Origin: an uncultured bacterium
Lineage (GTDB): Bacteria > Elusimicrobiota > Elusimicrobia > Elusimicrobiales > Elusimicrobiaceae
Direction of reading: 5' to 3'
Assembly (NCBI GenBank): GCA_949291515.1
Contig: CASEVY010000002.1
Span: 1 to 64,000, forward strand
Length of the DNA: 64,000 nt
Shown: in pieces, positions 18,106 to 25,981 of the stretch
Position numbering within the stretch: the stretch's first letter is position 1
Layout of the letters: every line of letters begins with the position of its first letter
The notes under the pieces: model-generated
Database searches by the model: none
Told to the model about the DNA's origin: nothing
What the model saw: only the letters and a program-made list of their open reading frames with translations
Made by a program: the position numbers and the translations under genes

Positions 18106-18446
18106 GATGTGTAAATCTTAGCCGCGGAGGTGCGGTAATAGCCGATAAGCTGGAGATGAAGGCCAGTTTTTTCGGGCGGCTTATCGGTCTTTTGAGCAGG
18201 AGCGGCCTAAAAGACGGCGAGGGAATAATTTTAAACCCATGCGGTCAGATACACACGTTTTTTATGCGTTTTAGTATAGACGCGGTTTTTTTGAGCAGGG
18301 ATTTGGAAGTTATATCCGTAATAGAGGATATGAAGCCTTGGCGGGTAAGCCCCATGTATTTCAAGGCGAAATACACTTTGGAAGTGCGTGGCGGATATTT
18401 AAAAGGCGGGGTAAAAGCGGGCGACAAGCTGGCTTTTGAAAATTAA
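18102..18446 (+). CDS. DUF192 (UPF0127) family protein
   Basis: A 114-residue protein with the DUF192 hallmarks: the F-x-x-R-L-I-G-L-L-x-R start, G-x-I-L-N-P-C-x-x-I-H-T-F-F-M-R-F-x-I-D core, and the E-V-x-G-G-Y-L C-terminal strand. The family is widespread, often exported, and functionally uncharacterised. This copy lacks its own signal peptide. It starts inside the end of the preceding exported-protein gene (ATGA), indicating coupling. Confidence 0.88.
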   Translation: MRCVNLSRGGAVIADKLEMKASFFGRLIGLLSRSGLKDGEGIILNPCGQIHTFFMRFSIDAVFLSRDLEVISVIEDMKPWRVSPMYFKAKYTLEVRGGYLKGGVKAGDKLAFEN

Positions 18447-18464
18447 ATTTCGGGAGAATGTAAG

Positions 18465-19193
18465 ATGAGAAGAGCGGTTTGTATATTGTTTTTGGCTTTT
18501 GCGGCGGCAATGCCGTTGAAGGCTTCGGACTATAAATTCGATAATTTCTCGGCGAATGTTACCGCGGAGAATTTGGAAGCGTTTACCAAAGATATGGGCG
18601 GTCTTTTGGGGTCGGGTACGTATAGTACTGGGCGCATATTGGGCTGGGGCGGATTTTTGCTTTCGGCTCGCGCGGCGGTAATGCCCGAGCCCAGCGAGGA
18701 CAATACCGCTTTGGGGCCCGATCCGGAAGTTATGTATATGCCTTGGATACAAGGCGAAATCGGGCTTCCGTTCCGTTTGGACGGTTTTATCAGGGCAACG
18801 TCTTGGGACGGTCTTACCTTGGCGGGCGGCGGTTTAAAATGGGGTATAACGCGCCCGGTGGACACTTTGTACAGCTTTCAGACGATGATAACGGTTATGG
18901 CGCAGTCCGGGGTTCACAAGGATTTTTCTATTACGCATTATAACGCCAACTTGGTAATATCGTTTAAGATGCCGGTAGTTACGCCCTATATAGGCGGCGG
19001 GGTGGATTATACCAAACTTACGGTGGAAGGGGCAGATAACGCCGCTTTAATCGGTATGAGGGAGTATACGACCACGCCCAGGGCGAGTGCCGGTTTGAAC
19101 TTCAAGCTGCCGGCGTATATAGATTTGAGCGTTGCGGCGAACTATGCCAATTACGGTTTTGGCGGAGAGGCTTCCTTGGGCGTAAGATTTTAA
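18465..19193 (+). CDS. Outer-membrane beta-barrel-like protein
   Basis: 242 residues with a signal peptide (1-21, ending LKAS) and a mature part of alternating polar and hydrophobic beta strands. It ends in a terminal strand finishing with F (ASLGVRF), the usual BAM-recognised signature. Gly-rich turns (GGGVDYTKL, LAGGGLKWG) also fit a small barrel of perhaps eight to ten strands. It is the last gene of the efp cluster, preceded by GGGAGAATGTAAG, and is followed by a strong terminator. Cargo or function unknown. Confidence 0.75.
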   Translation: MRRAVCILFLAFAAAMPLKASDYKFDNFSANVTAENLEAFTKDMGGLLGSGTYSTGRILGWGGFLLSARAAVMPEPSEDNTALGPDPEVMYMPWIQGEIGLPFRLDGFIRATSWDGLTLAGGGLKWGITRPVDTLYSFQTMITVMAQSGVHKDFSITHYNANLVISFKMPVVTPYIGGGVDYTKLTVEGADNAALIGMREYTTTPRASAGLNFKLPAYIDLSVAANYANYGFGGEASLGVRF

Positions 19194-19241
19194 TTGAAAA
19201 CTGTTTTAACGGAAGGTAAGACTTCCCGGCAATTTTTAGAT

Positions 19242-19274
19242 ATATCCCGCGTATAGTGCGCGGGATATTTTTAT
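19242..19274 (+). terminator. Terminator after the efp cluster
   Basis: A perfect 10-bp stem ATATCCCGCG / CGCGGGATAT with a 7-base loop, followed by TTTTTATG. It ends the forward transcription unit. Confidence 0.8.
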
Positions 19275-19410
19275 GCCGTAAAATTTTATCTCTATTAAGA
19301 AATAAGAGCGAAGAAATTGTTTTTTCAGCCGTAGCGGGAAGGTATTTGTAAGGAACGCTGGCGCAAAGTAAAGTTGTAAGTGAAAGTTAAACTAAAAGAA
19401 GAAAAAACGC
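19275..19410. other. Intergenic region ahead of the first Cys-rich unit
   Basis: No gene and no RNA signature are visible here. The sequence is A-rich (AAACTAAAAGAAGAAAAAACG) just ahead of the poly-T promoter, which could act as an UP element. Confidence 0.4.
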
Positions 19411-19436
19411 TTGACTGTTTTTTTTTTTGATAAATT
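19411..19436 (+). promoter_or_regulatory. Poly-T spacer promoter of the first Cys-rich gene
   Basis: TTGACT is followed by G, a run of 11 T, then GATAAATTTTC. Taking TAAATT (19431-19436) as the -10, the spacer is 14 bases. The same block, with 13 T and a 16-base spacer, precedes the paralogous gene at 31267. A T-run in the spacer can change length by slippage and so alter promoter strength. Confidence 0.55.
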
Positions 19437-19516
19437 TTCTCCATAACCAGCCTCTCAGCTCTTCTGCTTCTTTTATATCTGTTTTTTAGGGGCTTTTAAT
19501 GTTAAAAGGAGAAAAT

Positions 19517-20266
19517 ATGTTGAAAAAAAAGGTTATAAAGTTGCTTTCTATGATATTTTTTTGTTTTTTCGCCGGATTTTCGAATGGCGAAACATGCTCC
19601 TCGGTAGGGCAAATACAATATAAAGTAAACGGCACGTGCGGTACTTCAAGCAGAAGTTGTTGTTCTACTGGAGAATGGTCGGAATGGGATAAAGAATGTC
19701 CTTCGTGCACTTCCGAGGAATGTTGGGACGGAAACAGCTGTGAGGCTGCTCCTGAGGATAAAGGGAAAACTGTAACAGAGGATTGTGCCGTATTTGGCAT
19801 AAGTTATACTTGCGATATTGGGGTCGGTTGGGAGCGGAAAAGAACATATTTGTATTCTGTTACGTCTGAAAATTCCTGTTGGGACGGCAATTCCTGCGTG
19901 GCGAAACCTTCGGAATGTGGACAAACCAGTTCCAATTATTCAAATTGCCAAATATATACTACTATCTGTACTTGTGTCGCAAGAAGCGGCTGGACGACTT
20001 CCAAAACATTAACCAAATGCAATGCGTCCGACCTCATTCCTAGAGGCGGGAAGTGTGTGCATCCGGGTGGACAATATCTTTGGGTTCCAGGCGAAAGCAA
20101 TCCTTCCGTCAGCGGAAATACCTGTTCGTTTAGTGCTTCACGCATAAAGAGTTGCGGAAGTTTTAATTATGCGATTTCCGGTGCGGGAAGTTCAAACTCC
20201 TGTGTGATAAAGAACTATCCGCGTTCTGGATATAATACCAGAATGGGCCGAAGCTCCGGATATTAA
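19517..20266 (+). CDS. Cys-rich exported protein, copy A
   Basis: 249 residues with a signal peptide (1-24, ...CFFAGFSNGE); AAAAGGAG precedes the ATG at 19517. The mature protein has more than 20 cysteines. It begins with a block shared with copy B (31267): CSSVGQIQYK, then a Cys pair, then GEWSEWDKECP. Two units of type CWDGNSC follow, about 45 residues apart, then a Ser/Gly-rich tail. The W-S-x-W and C-x-x-G patterns resemble short Cys-rich repeats of bacterial secreted proteins and, loosely, thrombospondin type 1 repeats. It is probably extracellular or surface-bound and disulfide-stabilised. The promoter and terminator are also shared with copy B. Confidence 0.8.
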   Translation: MLKKKVIKLLSMIFFCFFAGFSNGETCSSVGQIQYKVNGTCGTSSRSCCSTGEWSEWDKECPSCTSEECWDGNSCEAAPEDKGKTVTEDCAVFGISYTCDIGVGWERKRTYLYSVTSENSCWDGNSCVAKPSECGQTSSNYSNCQIYTTICTCVARSGWTTSKTLTKCNASDLIPRGGKCVHPGGQYLWVPGESNPSVSGNTCSFSASRIKSCGSFNYAISGAGSSNSCVIKNYPRSGYNTRMGRSSGY

Positions 20267-20291
20267 ATTATTGGCATCGTAAGATGCGCTC

Positions 20292-20621
20292 TCAAACTAA
20301 CCGCCCCGCCGCTTTAGCGGCGGGGTTTTTTGCGGTAAATAATATTTTAATCGACTTGGGGCGGATAAAACCCTGTTGTAGCGCCTGATGTATGTGTAGA
20401 ATTGGAAAAAGAGACCGCAGCGATATAGCGTATATATTCCCGCCGTTGCGTATTTCGCAGGGAATGCCGCCTCTGGATATGGCTTCTTTCTTGTCTATTT
20501 CTATGCAATTTATCGTACACGCTTTAACCCGTCTGCACGATAAAGAGTGATACTTCTTTCTTTTTACGTTGAAAGCTATCGTTTGCGCAAAAAGAGAACT
20601 CGGCAAAATCGAAATAATCAA
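20292..20621 (-). pseudogene. Degenerate small exported protein with a YHxxxC...C metal-site motif
   Basis: A reverse frame just downstream of lysA encodes a signal-like segment (IISILPSSLFAQT) and then KKYHSLSCRRVKAC, EAISRGGIPCEI. This is the Y-H-x-x-x-C-R ... E-A-x-x-R-G-x-x-P-C-x-x-C pattern of small Ada-like or nuclease-associated metal-binding domains. The final family Cys is Arg here (CEIRNGG; CGC instead of TGC). After that point the frame runs on as unlikely sequence into the terminator of the opposite gene. The only possible starts are TTG or ATT without a ribosome binding site. I read it as a decayed or truncated gene; it could also be a real short gene with an odd start. Confidence 0.4.
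20304..20331 (+). terminator. Terminator of Cys-rich copy A
   Basis: A perfect 9-bp stem CCCCGCCGC / GCGGCGGGG with loop TTTA and six T. The flank CTCAAACTAACCG before it is nearly identical to that before the copy B terminator. Confidence 0.9.
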
Positions 20622-20664
20622 GCAAGAATAAACAATTTTAGCAAGAGCTTATTGTTTTTTGCGA

Positions 20665-21915
20665 TTACTTCAGCAAGTCCAGTTGGGAGTCAATCATTTC
20701 CTCGTAACTTTGGCGTTTTCTTACCACTTTATACTTCGCGCCGTCTACCAACACTTCCGCCGTAAGCGGCCTGAAGTTATACGTGCTTCCCATACTGCTG
20801 CCGTAGGCGCCAGCCCCCATTATCGCCACCAGTTCGCCGTGCTCGAGCTGGGGAAGTTCGCGGTTCTTGGCGAAGGTGTCTCCGCTTTCGCAGATCGGGC
20901 CGACGACGTCATACTTCTTCATAACTCTGTTGTTCCAGTCGCGAACGGGCAAAATCTCGTGCCAGGCGCTGTATAAGGCGGGGCGCATAAAATCGTTCAT
21001 TCCGGCATCTATTATCAAAAAGTCCTTGCGGCCGCTTTTCTTGTTGTAGAGTACGCTTGATACCAAAATGCCGGCATTGGCCACTATTTTGCGGCCCGGC
21101 TCCATAATGATATGCTTCTTTAGAGGCGTAAGATATTTGTCGACCAGCTTGGCGAAGGCTTCCGTCTTTACGGGCTTTTCCACTTTATATTTGTATACGA
21201 CGCCCAAGCCGCCGCCTATGTCGATATTTTCTATTACGATATCGTTCTTTTCCAGTTCCTTTACCATTTTGACGAGCTTTTTAAACGTTTCCTCAAAAGG
21301 TTTCAAATCCAGTATTTGCGAGCCTATATGCACCGCTATGCCTTTTATGCGCACCCCGCTCATATTGGAGGCTTTCTTATACAGTTCCAAAGCGTCCGGC
21401 CATAAAATGCCGAATTTGTCGGTAACGCGCGCGGTGGTTATTTTATCGTGGCTGTGTGCGTCTACGCCGGGGTTTACCCTTATGGCGATATTGGCGCGTG
21501 TGCATAGTCTTATCGCAGTTTGGTTGACGGCTTCAAGCTCCTCGGCCGATTCTATATTGATTTGTTTTATCTCGTTTTGTATGGCGAGGCTGATATCTTT
21601 TTCCGTCTTGCCTACGCCAGAGTAAACTATTTTGCCGCCGGGTATCCCGCATTTTAGGGCCAGAAACAGTTCCCCGCCGCTTACCACGTCGGCGCCCGCG
21701 CCGCAGGCGGCCAAAGTCTTCACTACGGCTATATTGGAGTTGGCTTTTATGGCATAGCATATCGTCGCTTTGGGAAATACTTTTCTGAACTTCTCGAAGT
21801 TCTCTTTCAAAGCCCTCTTGCTGTAACAAAAGAACGGCGTGGGAACTTTCTTTGATATTTCCCTTATGCTTACGTCTTCCATATACAAAAATCTTTCTTC
21901 ATAATTGAATGCCAT
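20665..21915 (-). CDS. lysA: Diaminopimelate decarboxylase
   Basis: 416 residues, PLP-dependent alanine-racemase-fold decarboxylase making L-lysine from meso-diaminopimelate. The PLP lysine is in CYAIKANSN, the glycine-rich phosphate loop in IGGGLGVVY, the substrate loop in EPGRKIVAN, and the cross-subunit Cys in ICESGDTF. The start ATG is preceded by AAAGGAG. It is the last clear gene of the kds/lpt operon, starting 11 bases after the lptB stop. This location ties lysine/DAP metabolism to envelope synthesis. Confidence 0.96.
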   Translation of the reverse strand: MAFNYEERFLYMEDVSIREISKKVPTPFFCYSKRALKENFEKFRKVFPKATICYAIKANSNIAVVKTLAACGAGADVVSGGELFLALKCGIPGGKIVYSGVGKTEKDISLAIQNEIKQINIESAEELEAVNQTAIRLCTRANIAIRVNPGVDAHSHDKITTARVTDKFGILWPDALELYKKASNMSGVRIKGIAVHIGSQILDLKPFEETFKKLVKMVKELEKNDIVIENIDIGGGLGVVYKYKVEKPVKTEAFAKLVDKYLTPLKKHIIMEPGRKIVANAGILVSSVLYNKKSGRKDFLIIDAGMNDFMRPALYSAWHEILPVRDWNNRVMKKYDVVGPICESGDTFAKNRELPQLEHGELVAIMGAGAYGSSMGSTYNFRPLTAEVLVDGAKYKVVRKRQSYEEMIDSQLDLLK

Positions 21916-21926
21916 AAAAAACTCCT

Positions 21927-22646
21927 TTACATCTTAAAGTCTTCGCCCAGATAAAATTTGCGCGCGTTTGCGTCGTTGAGCAGGGTGTTCTGATCGCCTT
22001 CCACCAATATTTTGCCGTCGTATATAAGGTAAGCCCTTTCCGTAAGAGGCAAAGTTTCCCTTACGTTATGGTCGGTAATCAAAACGCCGATGCCTTTGTC
22101 TTTCAGCTTGAAAATCATCTGCCGTAGTTCCGATACGGTAATCGGGTCTATTCCTACGAAAGGCTCGTCAAGCAGAATAATTTTCGGGTTGCTTATCATA
22201 CAGCGGGCGATTTCCATTCTTCGTTTTTCGCCGCCCGAAAGTGTCCACGCTTTTTGTTTGGCCAGCCTTGTGAGGCCGAATTCTTCCAACAGTTGGGCCA
22301 CTTTCTCTTTGCGTTTGTTTTTGTCTGGCTCAATGCGTTCCAAAATGGCGAGCAGATTATTCTCCACGGTAAGGCCGCGGAAGATAGTAGGCTCCTGCGC
22401 GAGATATCCCAAACCGTGGCGCGCCCTTTCATACATCGGCAGGGGGGTAACGTCTTCCCCGTCGATAAACACTTTGCCCGAAGTCGGCTTGATAAACCCG
22501 ACCAGCATATAAAAACTTGTCGTTTTGCCCGCGCCGTTGGGGCCCAAAAGCCCCACAATCTCGCCCGAACGGACGTATATGTCCACGCCTTTGACGACGC
22601 GTCTTTCCTTATATACTTTTTCTATATTAGAAGATCTGAGCTCCAT
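21927..22646 (-). CDS. lptB: LPS export ABC transporter ATP-binding protein
   Basis: A 239-residue cytoplasmic ATPase that powers lipopolysaccharide extraction with LptFG. Walker A GPNGAGKTT, signature LSGGEKRR, Walker B ILLDEPFVGIDP and the H-loop DHNVRETL are all intact. The start is MELRSSNIEK at 22646, supported by AAGGACAG upstream; an in-frame extension of 28 residues within the upstream gene is unlikely. It overlaps the lptA-like gene by 20 bases. lptF and lptG are not in the window. Confidence 0.96.
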   Translation of the reverse strand: MELRSSNIEKVYKERRVVKGVDIYVRSGEIVGLLGPNGAGKTTSFYMLVGFIKPTSGKVFIDGEDVTPLPMYERARHGLGYLAQEPTIFRGLTVENNLLAILERIEPDKNKRKEKVAQLLEEFGLTRLAKQKAWTLSGGEKRRMEIARCMISNPKIILLDEPFVGIDPITVSELRQMIFKLKDKGIGVLITDHNVRETLPLTERAYLIYDGKILVEGDQNTLLNDANARKFYLGEDFKM

Positions 22647-23364
22647 CTTTCTGTCCTTGCGTATATTTTGATATATCCTCCGCGGGCACCAGCCAGCCCG
22701 TAACCCGCCCCGAGGCTGTATATATCCCATTTTTGTTGTCGGCGGTTATTTGATCGCCCTGTAAAGCGTAATCGCCGTCATCGTTATAGCCGAAGAGTAC
22801 TGGCCTGTTTTCCGACGCGGTAAAAAGGCCGCTTTGCGTATTGTAGGCCATTTTGCCCGAGTAAAGAGTATTGTTCATATCGTTAAGTTCGCAGTCGCCT
22901 TCGGCTTCAAAAACGGTAAACTTGCCGCCGAAATTGATTTTGTCGGCATAAAGATTGAAGATATTGTTCAGGCTTGTAAAAGAAGCGTGCGCCTGACTGC
23001 TCTTGGAGCCCTGCGCATAACCGTAATCTTTTTTCGCGTTGAAATATACTTTATTTGCCGTAAGCGATATTTCCTCTCCGTCCTGCTTCCTTGAGGCCTG
23101 TACATTTCCGCTTATCGTGTAGGCGTTGAGTTTCCTTTGCGAAAGCGCCCTGTCGGCCGATATTTTGTAAGTTTCGTTTTCGTATCGGACATTGCCGATA
23201 AATTCCTCTTCCGCCTTATCTTTCCTTATTATCCAGCTGTCGCTTTGTACAAGCCCGCCCAAAAGGGCCGATAGTTCCGCGTCGTCGCTGTCGGCGCTTT
23301 GCGCGGAAAGGAACGCGGGCATAAGTGCGAAAACAAGGGGGATAATAAATGATTTAAATTTCAT
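22627..23364 (-). CDS. lptA: OstA/LptA-like periplasmic LPS transport protein
   Basis: 245 residues: a signal peptide (1-21, ...AFLSAQS) followed by repeated short beta strands of the OstA/LptA type (for example GNVRYENETYKISADRAL, trimmed). It is predicted to form the beta-jellyroll bridge carrying LPS across the periplasm. It lies between lptC and lptB, as expected, with 4-base and 20-base overlaps. It is longer than E. coli LptA (185 residues). Confidence 0.85.
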   Translation of the reverse strand: MKFKSFIIPLVFALMPAFLSAQSADSDDAELSALLGGLVQSDSWIIRKDKAEEEFIGNVRYENETYKISADRALSQRKLNAYTISGNVQASRKQDGEEISLTANKVYFNAKKDYGYAQGSKSSQAHASFTSLNNIFNLYADKINFGGKFTVFEAEGDCELNDMNNTLYSGKMAYNTQSGLFTASENRPVLFGYNDDGDYALQGDQITADNKNGIYTASGRVTGWLVPAEDISKYTQGQKDGAQIF

Positions 23365-23921
23365 AAAGCCACCTCGCCTTTATCAAAATCCCTCAGTTCT
23401 TTGGGCAGCTGCGTAACCTGTTTGTAGAGTTGTATTTCCGAAAAATCGGCATTGGCCTGCAAAGCTGCTCCTTTTACCGTTACTCCGCCTCGCTTTAACG
23501 TTACGGGTTTGTCCGTCCAGACCTTTCTGGTCTTTGTGTCATAATACATTTTTGAGGTTTTTATCGTCGCGCCTTCGCTTAAAGATACGCCAGTTACGCC
23601 GCCGCTTAAAGTTATAAGATTTTTTTCGAACTCGTAATATCCTTTATCCGCTTTTATGGAGGAATCCTCTTTCCCTTCAGTTTTGTTTATCAGCTTCGGC
23701 TCCGTCATAACCACTTTCTGTTCTTCGTCGTAATAGTCGGCCGCTTTCGTTGTTAGAAGCCACTTGCTTTGCCCCATTTCCGATTCCGATATTATAACGT
23801 CTTCGGCTCGCTGTGTCGGCCCGTTTTTGGCATTGTCTTTGCCTTTTTGGCCGCAACCCGCCATACCCGCCGCCAAAAGCGAGATCAAAAAAATTATTTT
23901 TAGACTTCTTGCCGCTTCCAT
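23361..23921 (-). CDS. lptC: LptC-like lipoprotein of LPS export
   Basis: 186 residues with a lipoprotein signal (lipobox A-G-M-A-G-C, Cys at about residue 22) and OstA-like beta repeats (residues 45-170). LptC normally anchors the LptA bridge to the inner-membrane transporter; in most proteobacteria it has a membrane helix, while here it appears to be lipid-anchored. ATGA overlap with lptA; it begins 1 base after the kdsD stop. Confidence 0.85.
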   Translation of the reverse strand: MEAARSLKIIFLISLLAAGMAGCGQKGKDNAKNGPTQRAEDVIISESEMGQSKWLLTTKAADYYDEEQKVVMTEPKLINKTEGKEDSSIKADKGYYEFEKNLITLSGGVTGVSLSEGATIKTSKMYYDTKTRKVWTDKPVTLKRGGVTVKGAALQANADFSEIQLYKQVTQLPKELRDFDKGEVAL

Positions 23922-23922
23922 C

Positions 23923-24921
23923 TTATTTCTTGTCTATAAGAGCTATGAACTCTATAAGATTATCCTTATCCAAAAATCCAATTACCTTGCCCTTCTCGTT
24001 CGTTACGGGCGCATTGTCTATCTTTTTATCGTTGATTATTTTCGCCGCTTCGACCGCCGGCGTTCCCGGTTTGAAAGCGAAGGGGGAAACAGTCATAACC
24101 TCGGTTATCTTAAGTTTTAAAATATCCTGCTTCTTTTGTAAGGCGCGCCTTAAATCTCCGTCGGTAAAATAGCCTTTGAGTCTGCCGTTTTTATCTACGA
24201 CGCTGGCCGCGCCCGATTTGTTTTTTGTCATAACCAAAAGCGTATCCTGGACGGTGGCGGTTAAGGGTACGGTCGGGTTTTTATCCGTAAACATAATGTC
24301 TTTTACGGTATATGTCAGCAGTTTGCCCAAGGAGCCGCCGGGGTGAAACATCGCAAAGTCCTTCTTCTCAAAGTGTTTTATCTTCATTAAAGCTATCGCC
24401 AAAGCGTCGCCGCAGGCCAGCATAGCCGTAGTAGAGGCGGTCGGCGCCAAATTGTAGGGGCAGGCTTCCCGTTCCACCACCACGTGTATATGCAGATCTG
24501 ACATCAGGGCCAAATTGGATTTGGGATTGCCCGTCATTGATATTATTTTCACTTTCTCTTTTTTAAGGGGCAATAAAATTTTGCTGATTTCTTCCGTCTG
24601 GCCCGAAAACGACAATGCCAATACCAAGTCTTCCTTGGTAATCATACCCAAATCGCCGTGCAGCGCTTCAGTAGGGTGTACGAAAAACGACGGCGTACCC
24701 GTAGACGCCAAAGTAGCCGCTATTTTGCGCCCGATATGCCCGCTTTTGCCTATCCCTATAAGCACCAAACGGCCTTTGCAGGCCGCTATCGTTCTTACCG
24801 CTTTGACGAAGTTGGCGTCAAAAGCCGCGCCCGTAGTTTTAAGGGCGTGTTCTTCTATTTCGAAAACTTTTTTGGCAATTGAAATTATGTCTTTATCGGT
24901 ATACTTTTTCATTTCAGCCAT
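23923..24921 (-). CDS. kdsD: D-arabinose 5-phosphate isomerase
   Basis: 332 residues of the KpsF/GutQ/KdsD type: an N-terminal SIS sugar-isomerase domain (about 30-180, with GIGKSGHIGRKIAATLASTG and FVHPTEALHGDLG cores) and two C-terminal CBS domains. It converts ribulose 5-phosphate to arabinose 5-phosphate for Kdo synthesis. The ATG at 24921 is preceded by GGAGA; a second ATG three codons in is possible. It overlaps a small membrane-protein gene and stands two genes from kdsA. Confidence 0.95.
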   Translation of the reverse strand: MAEMKKYTDKDIISIAKKVFEIEEHALKTTGAAFDANFVKAVRTIAACKGRLVLIGIGKSGHIGRKIAATLASTGTPSFFVHPTEALHGDLGMITKEDLVLALSFSGQTEEISKILLPLKKEKVKIISMTGNPKSNLALMSDLHIHVVVEREACPYNLAPTASTTAMLACGDALAIALMKIKHFEKKDFAMFHPGGSLGKLLTYTVKDIMFTDKNPTVPLTATVQDTLLVMTKNKSGAASVVDKNGRLKGYFTDGDLRRALQKKQDILKLKITEVMTVSPFAFKPGTPAVEAAKIINDKKIDNAPVTNEKGKVIGFLDKDNLIEFIALIDKK

Positions 24922-25082
24922 GGGGTAATCTCCGCTGGTATGTTCCTTTTGTGATACGGTCTGTCGAGCGTATTGGCGAAGTATATAACCGCCGTAAATA
25001 ATACCGCCGTCAGGCAGTATATGACGCCCAATAGTTTTAAAGTCTTTATCAGTACGGCTTTAAATTTTACTTCTTCAGGCAT
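24909..25082 (-). CDS. 57-residue single-pass membrane protein between kdsA and kdsD
   Basis: A short open frame fills the gap between kdsA and kdsD, starting inside the end of kdsA (16-base overlap) and stopping inside the start of kdsD. It encodes a short charged N-terminus (MPEEVKFKAVLIK), a hydrophobic helix of about 20 residues (LLGVIYCLTAVLFTAVIYFA) and a basic tail ending ITPWLK. The tight overlaps on both sides, and the well-formed transmembrane helix, argue that it is translated. I know no family. By position it may act at the membrane in Kdo or LPS assembly; that is inference. Confidence 0.65.
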   Translation of the reverse strand: MPEEVKFKAVLIKTLKLLGVIYCLTAVLFTAVIYFANTLDRPYHKRNIPAEITPWLK

Positions 25083-25906
25083 TTTTTTACCGCTTTGTCT
25101 ATAATTTTTGTCTCGTTAATCATAACGAGCGTTTCCTTCATATCAAGCGAGTTCGCGCTGTCGGATAGGGCTTTGGGCGGATTGGGGTGCGCCTCAAAGA
25201 ATATGCCCGCTATCCCCACCGCGGCCGCGCTTCTTGCCAGAGCGAAAGCCACGCTCTTATCCCCGCCGGTGCCGCAGGCCAGCGCGCCCGGCTTTTGCAA
25301 AGAGTGCGTCAAATCGAAAATGACGGGGTATCCGCTTCGCTTCATAATTTCCAGCGAGCGCATATCGACAATCAAATCCCCGTATCCGAAGCTCGCCCCG
25401 CGCTCGGTAAGCATAATCTTTTTATTGCCCGTACTTTCTATTTTCTTTATGATATTGCCCACGCTTGAGGGTGAAAGGAACTGCCCTTTCTTTACGTTAA
25501 CCGCTTTGCCCGTTTCGCCCGCCGCAATCAGCAAATCCGTCTGGCGGCATAGGAAAGCCGGTATTTGCAGAATATCCGCCACTTTGGCCGCTTTCTCGGC
25601 CTGCCAAGGCTCGTGTATGTCGGTCAGGACGGGTACTTTAAGCAAGGCTTTGGCTTTTGCCAAAATGCGCAGGCCTTCGTCTATGCCCGGCCCGCGGTAA
25701 GCGGTTATGGACGTTCTGTTGGCTTTGTCGAAAGACGCTTTTAATATAAATTTTACGCCCGCTTTATCGGCCGCCGCTTTTATCTTTTTGGCGGCGTCGA
25801 TATAGAGCTTTTCGCCCTCAATCACGCACGGCCCGCCTATATAGACCAACGGGCCCTCGTTTGAAATCTTTATGGGACCTATAGATATATTCATACTAAT
25901 TAACAT
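25067..25906 (-). CDS. kdsA: 3-deoxy-8-phosphooctulonate (Kdo-8-P) synthase
   Basis: 279 residues; condenses arabinose 5-phosphate with phosphoenolpyruvate. Family motifs are GGPCVIEG (residues 24-31), LKASFDKANRTS and DLTHSLQKPG. It lacks a clear metal-site Cys in the N-terminal part, so it may be of the metal-independent class. Start uncertain: the ATG at 25906 or the one 12 bases downstream (MNISIGPIKI), neither with a strong ribosome binding site. It heads the operon kdsA - small membrane protein - kdsD - lptC - lptA - lptB - lysA. Confidence 0.95.
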   Translation of the reverse strand: MLISMNISIGPIKISNEGPLVYIGGPCVIEGEKLYIDAAKKIKAAADKAGVKFILKASFDKANRTSITAYRGPGIDEGLRILAKAKALLKVPVLTDIHEPWQAEKAAKVADILQIPAFLCRQTDLLIAAGETGKAVNVKKGQFLSPSSVGNIIKKIESTGNKKIMLTERGASFGYGDLIVDMRSLEIMKRSGYPVIFDLTHSLQKPGALACGTGGDKSVAFALARSAAAVGIAGIFFEAHPNPPKALSDSANSLDMKETLVMINETKIIDKAVKKCLKK

Positions 25907-25981
25907 ATTAGCATATTTTTTTATGCCGTTTTACGAGAGAATTCCCCGCCGGTCCGCCCGTTTAAAAACGGGCCGCGTATT

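Noticed and set aside
19411-19436. T-run read as a Rho-independent terminator
   Set aside because: No hairpin precedes it at either copy, and it is preceded by TTGACT and followed by -10-like sequence, which fits a promoter.
23361-23921. lptC-like gene as an unrelated lipoprotein
   Set aside because: OstA-like repeats and placement between kdsD and lptA/lptB make LptC the simplest reading, despite the lipobox.
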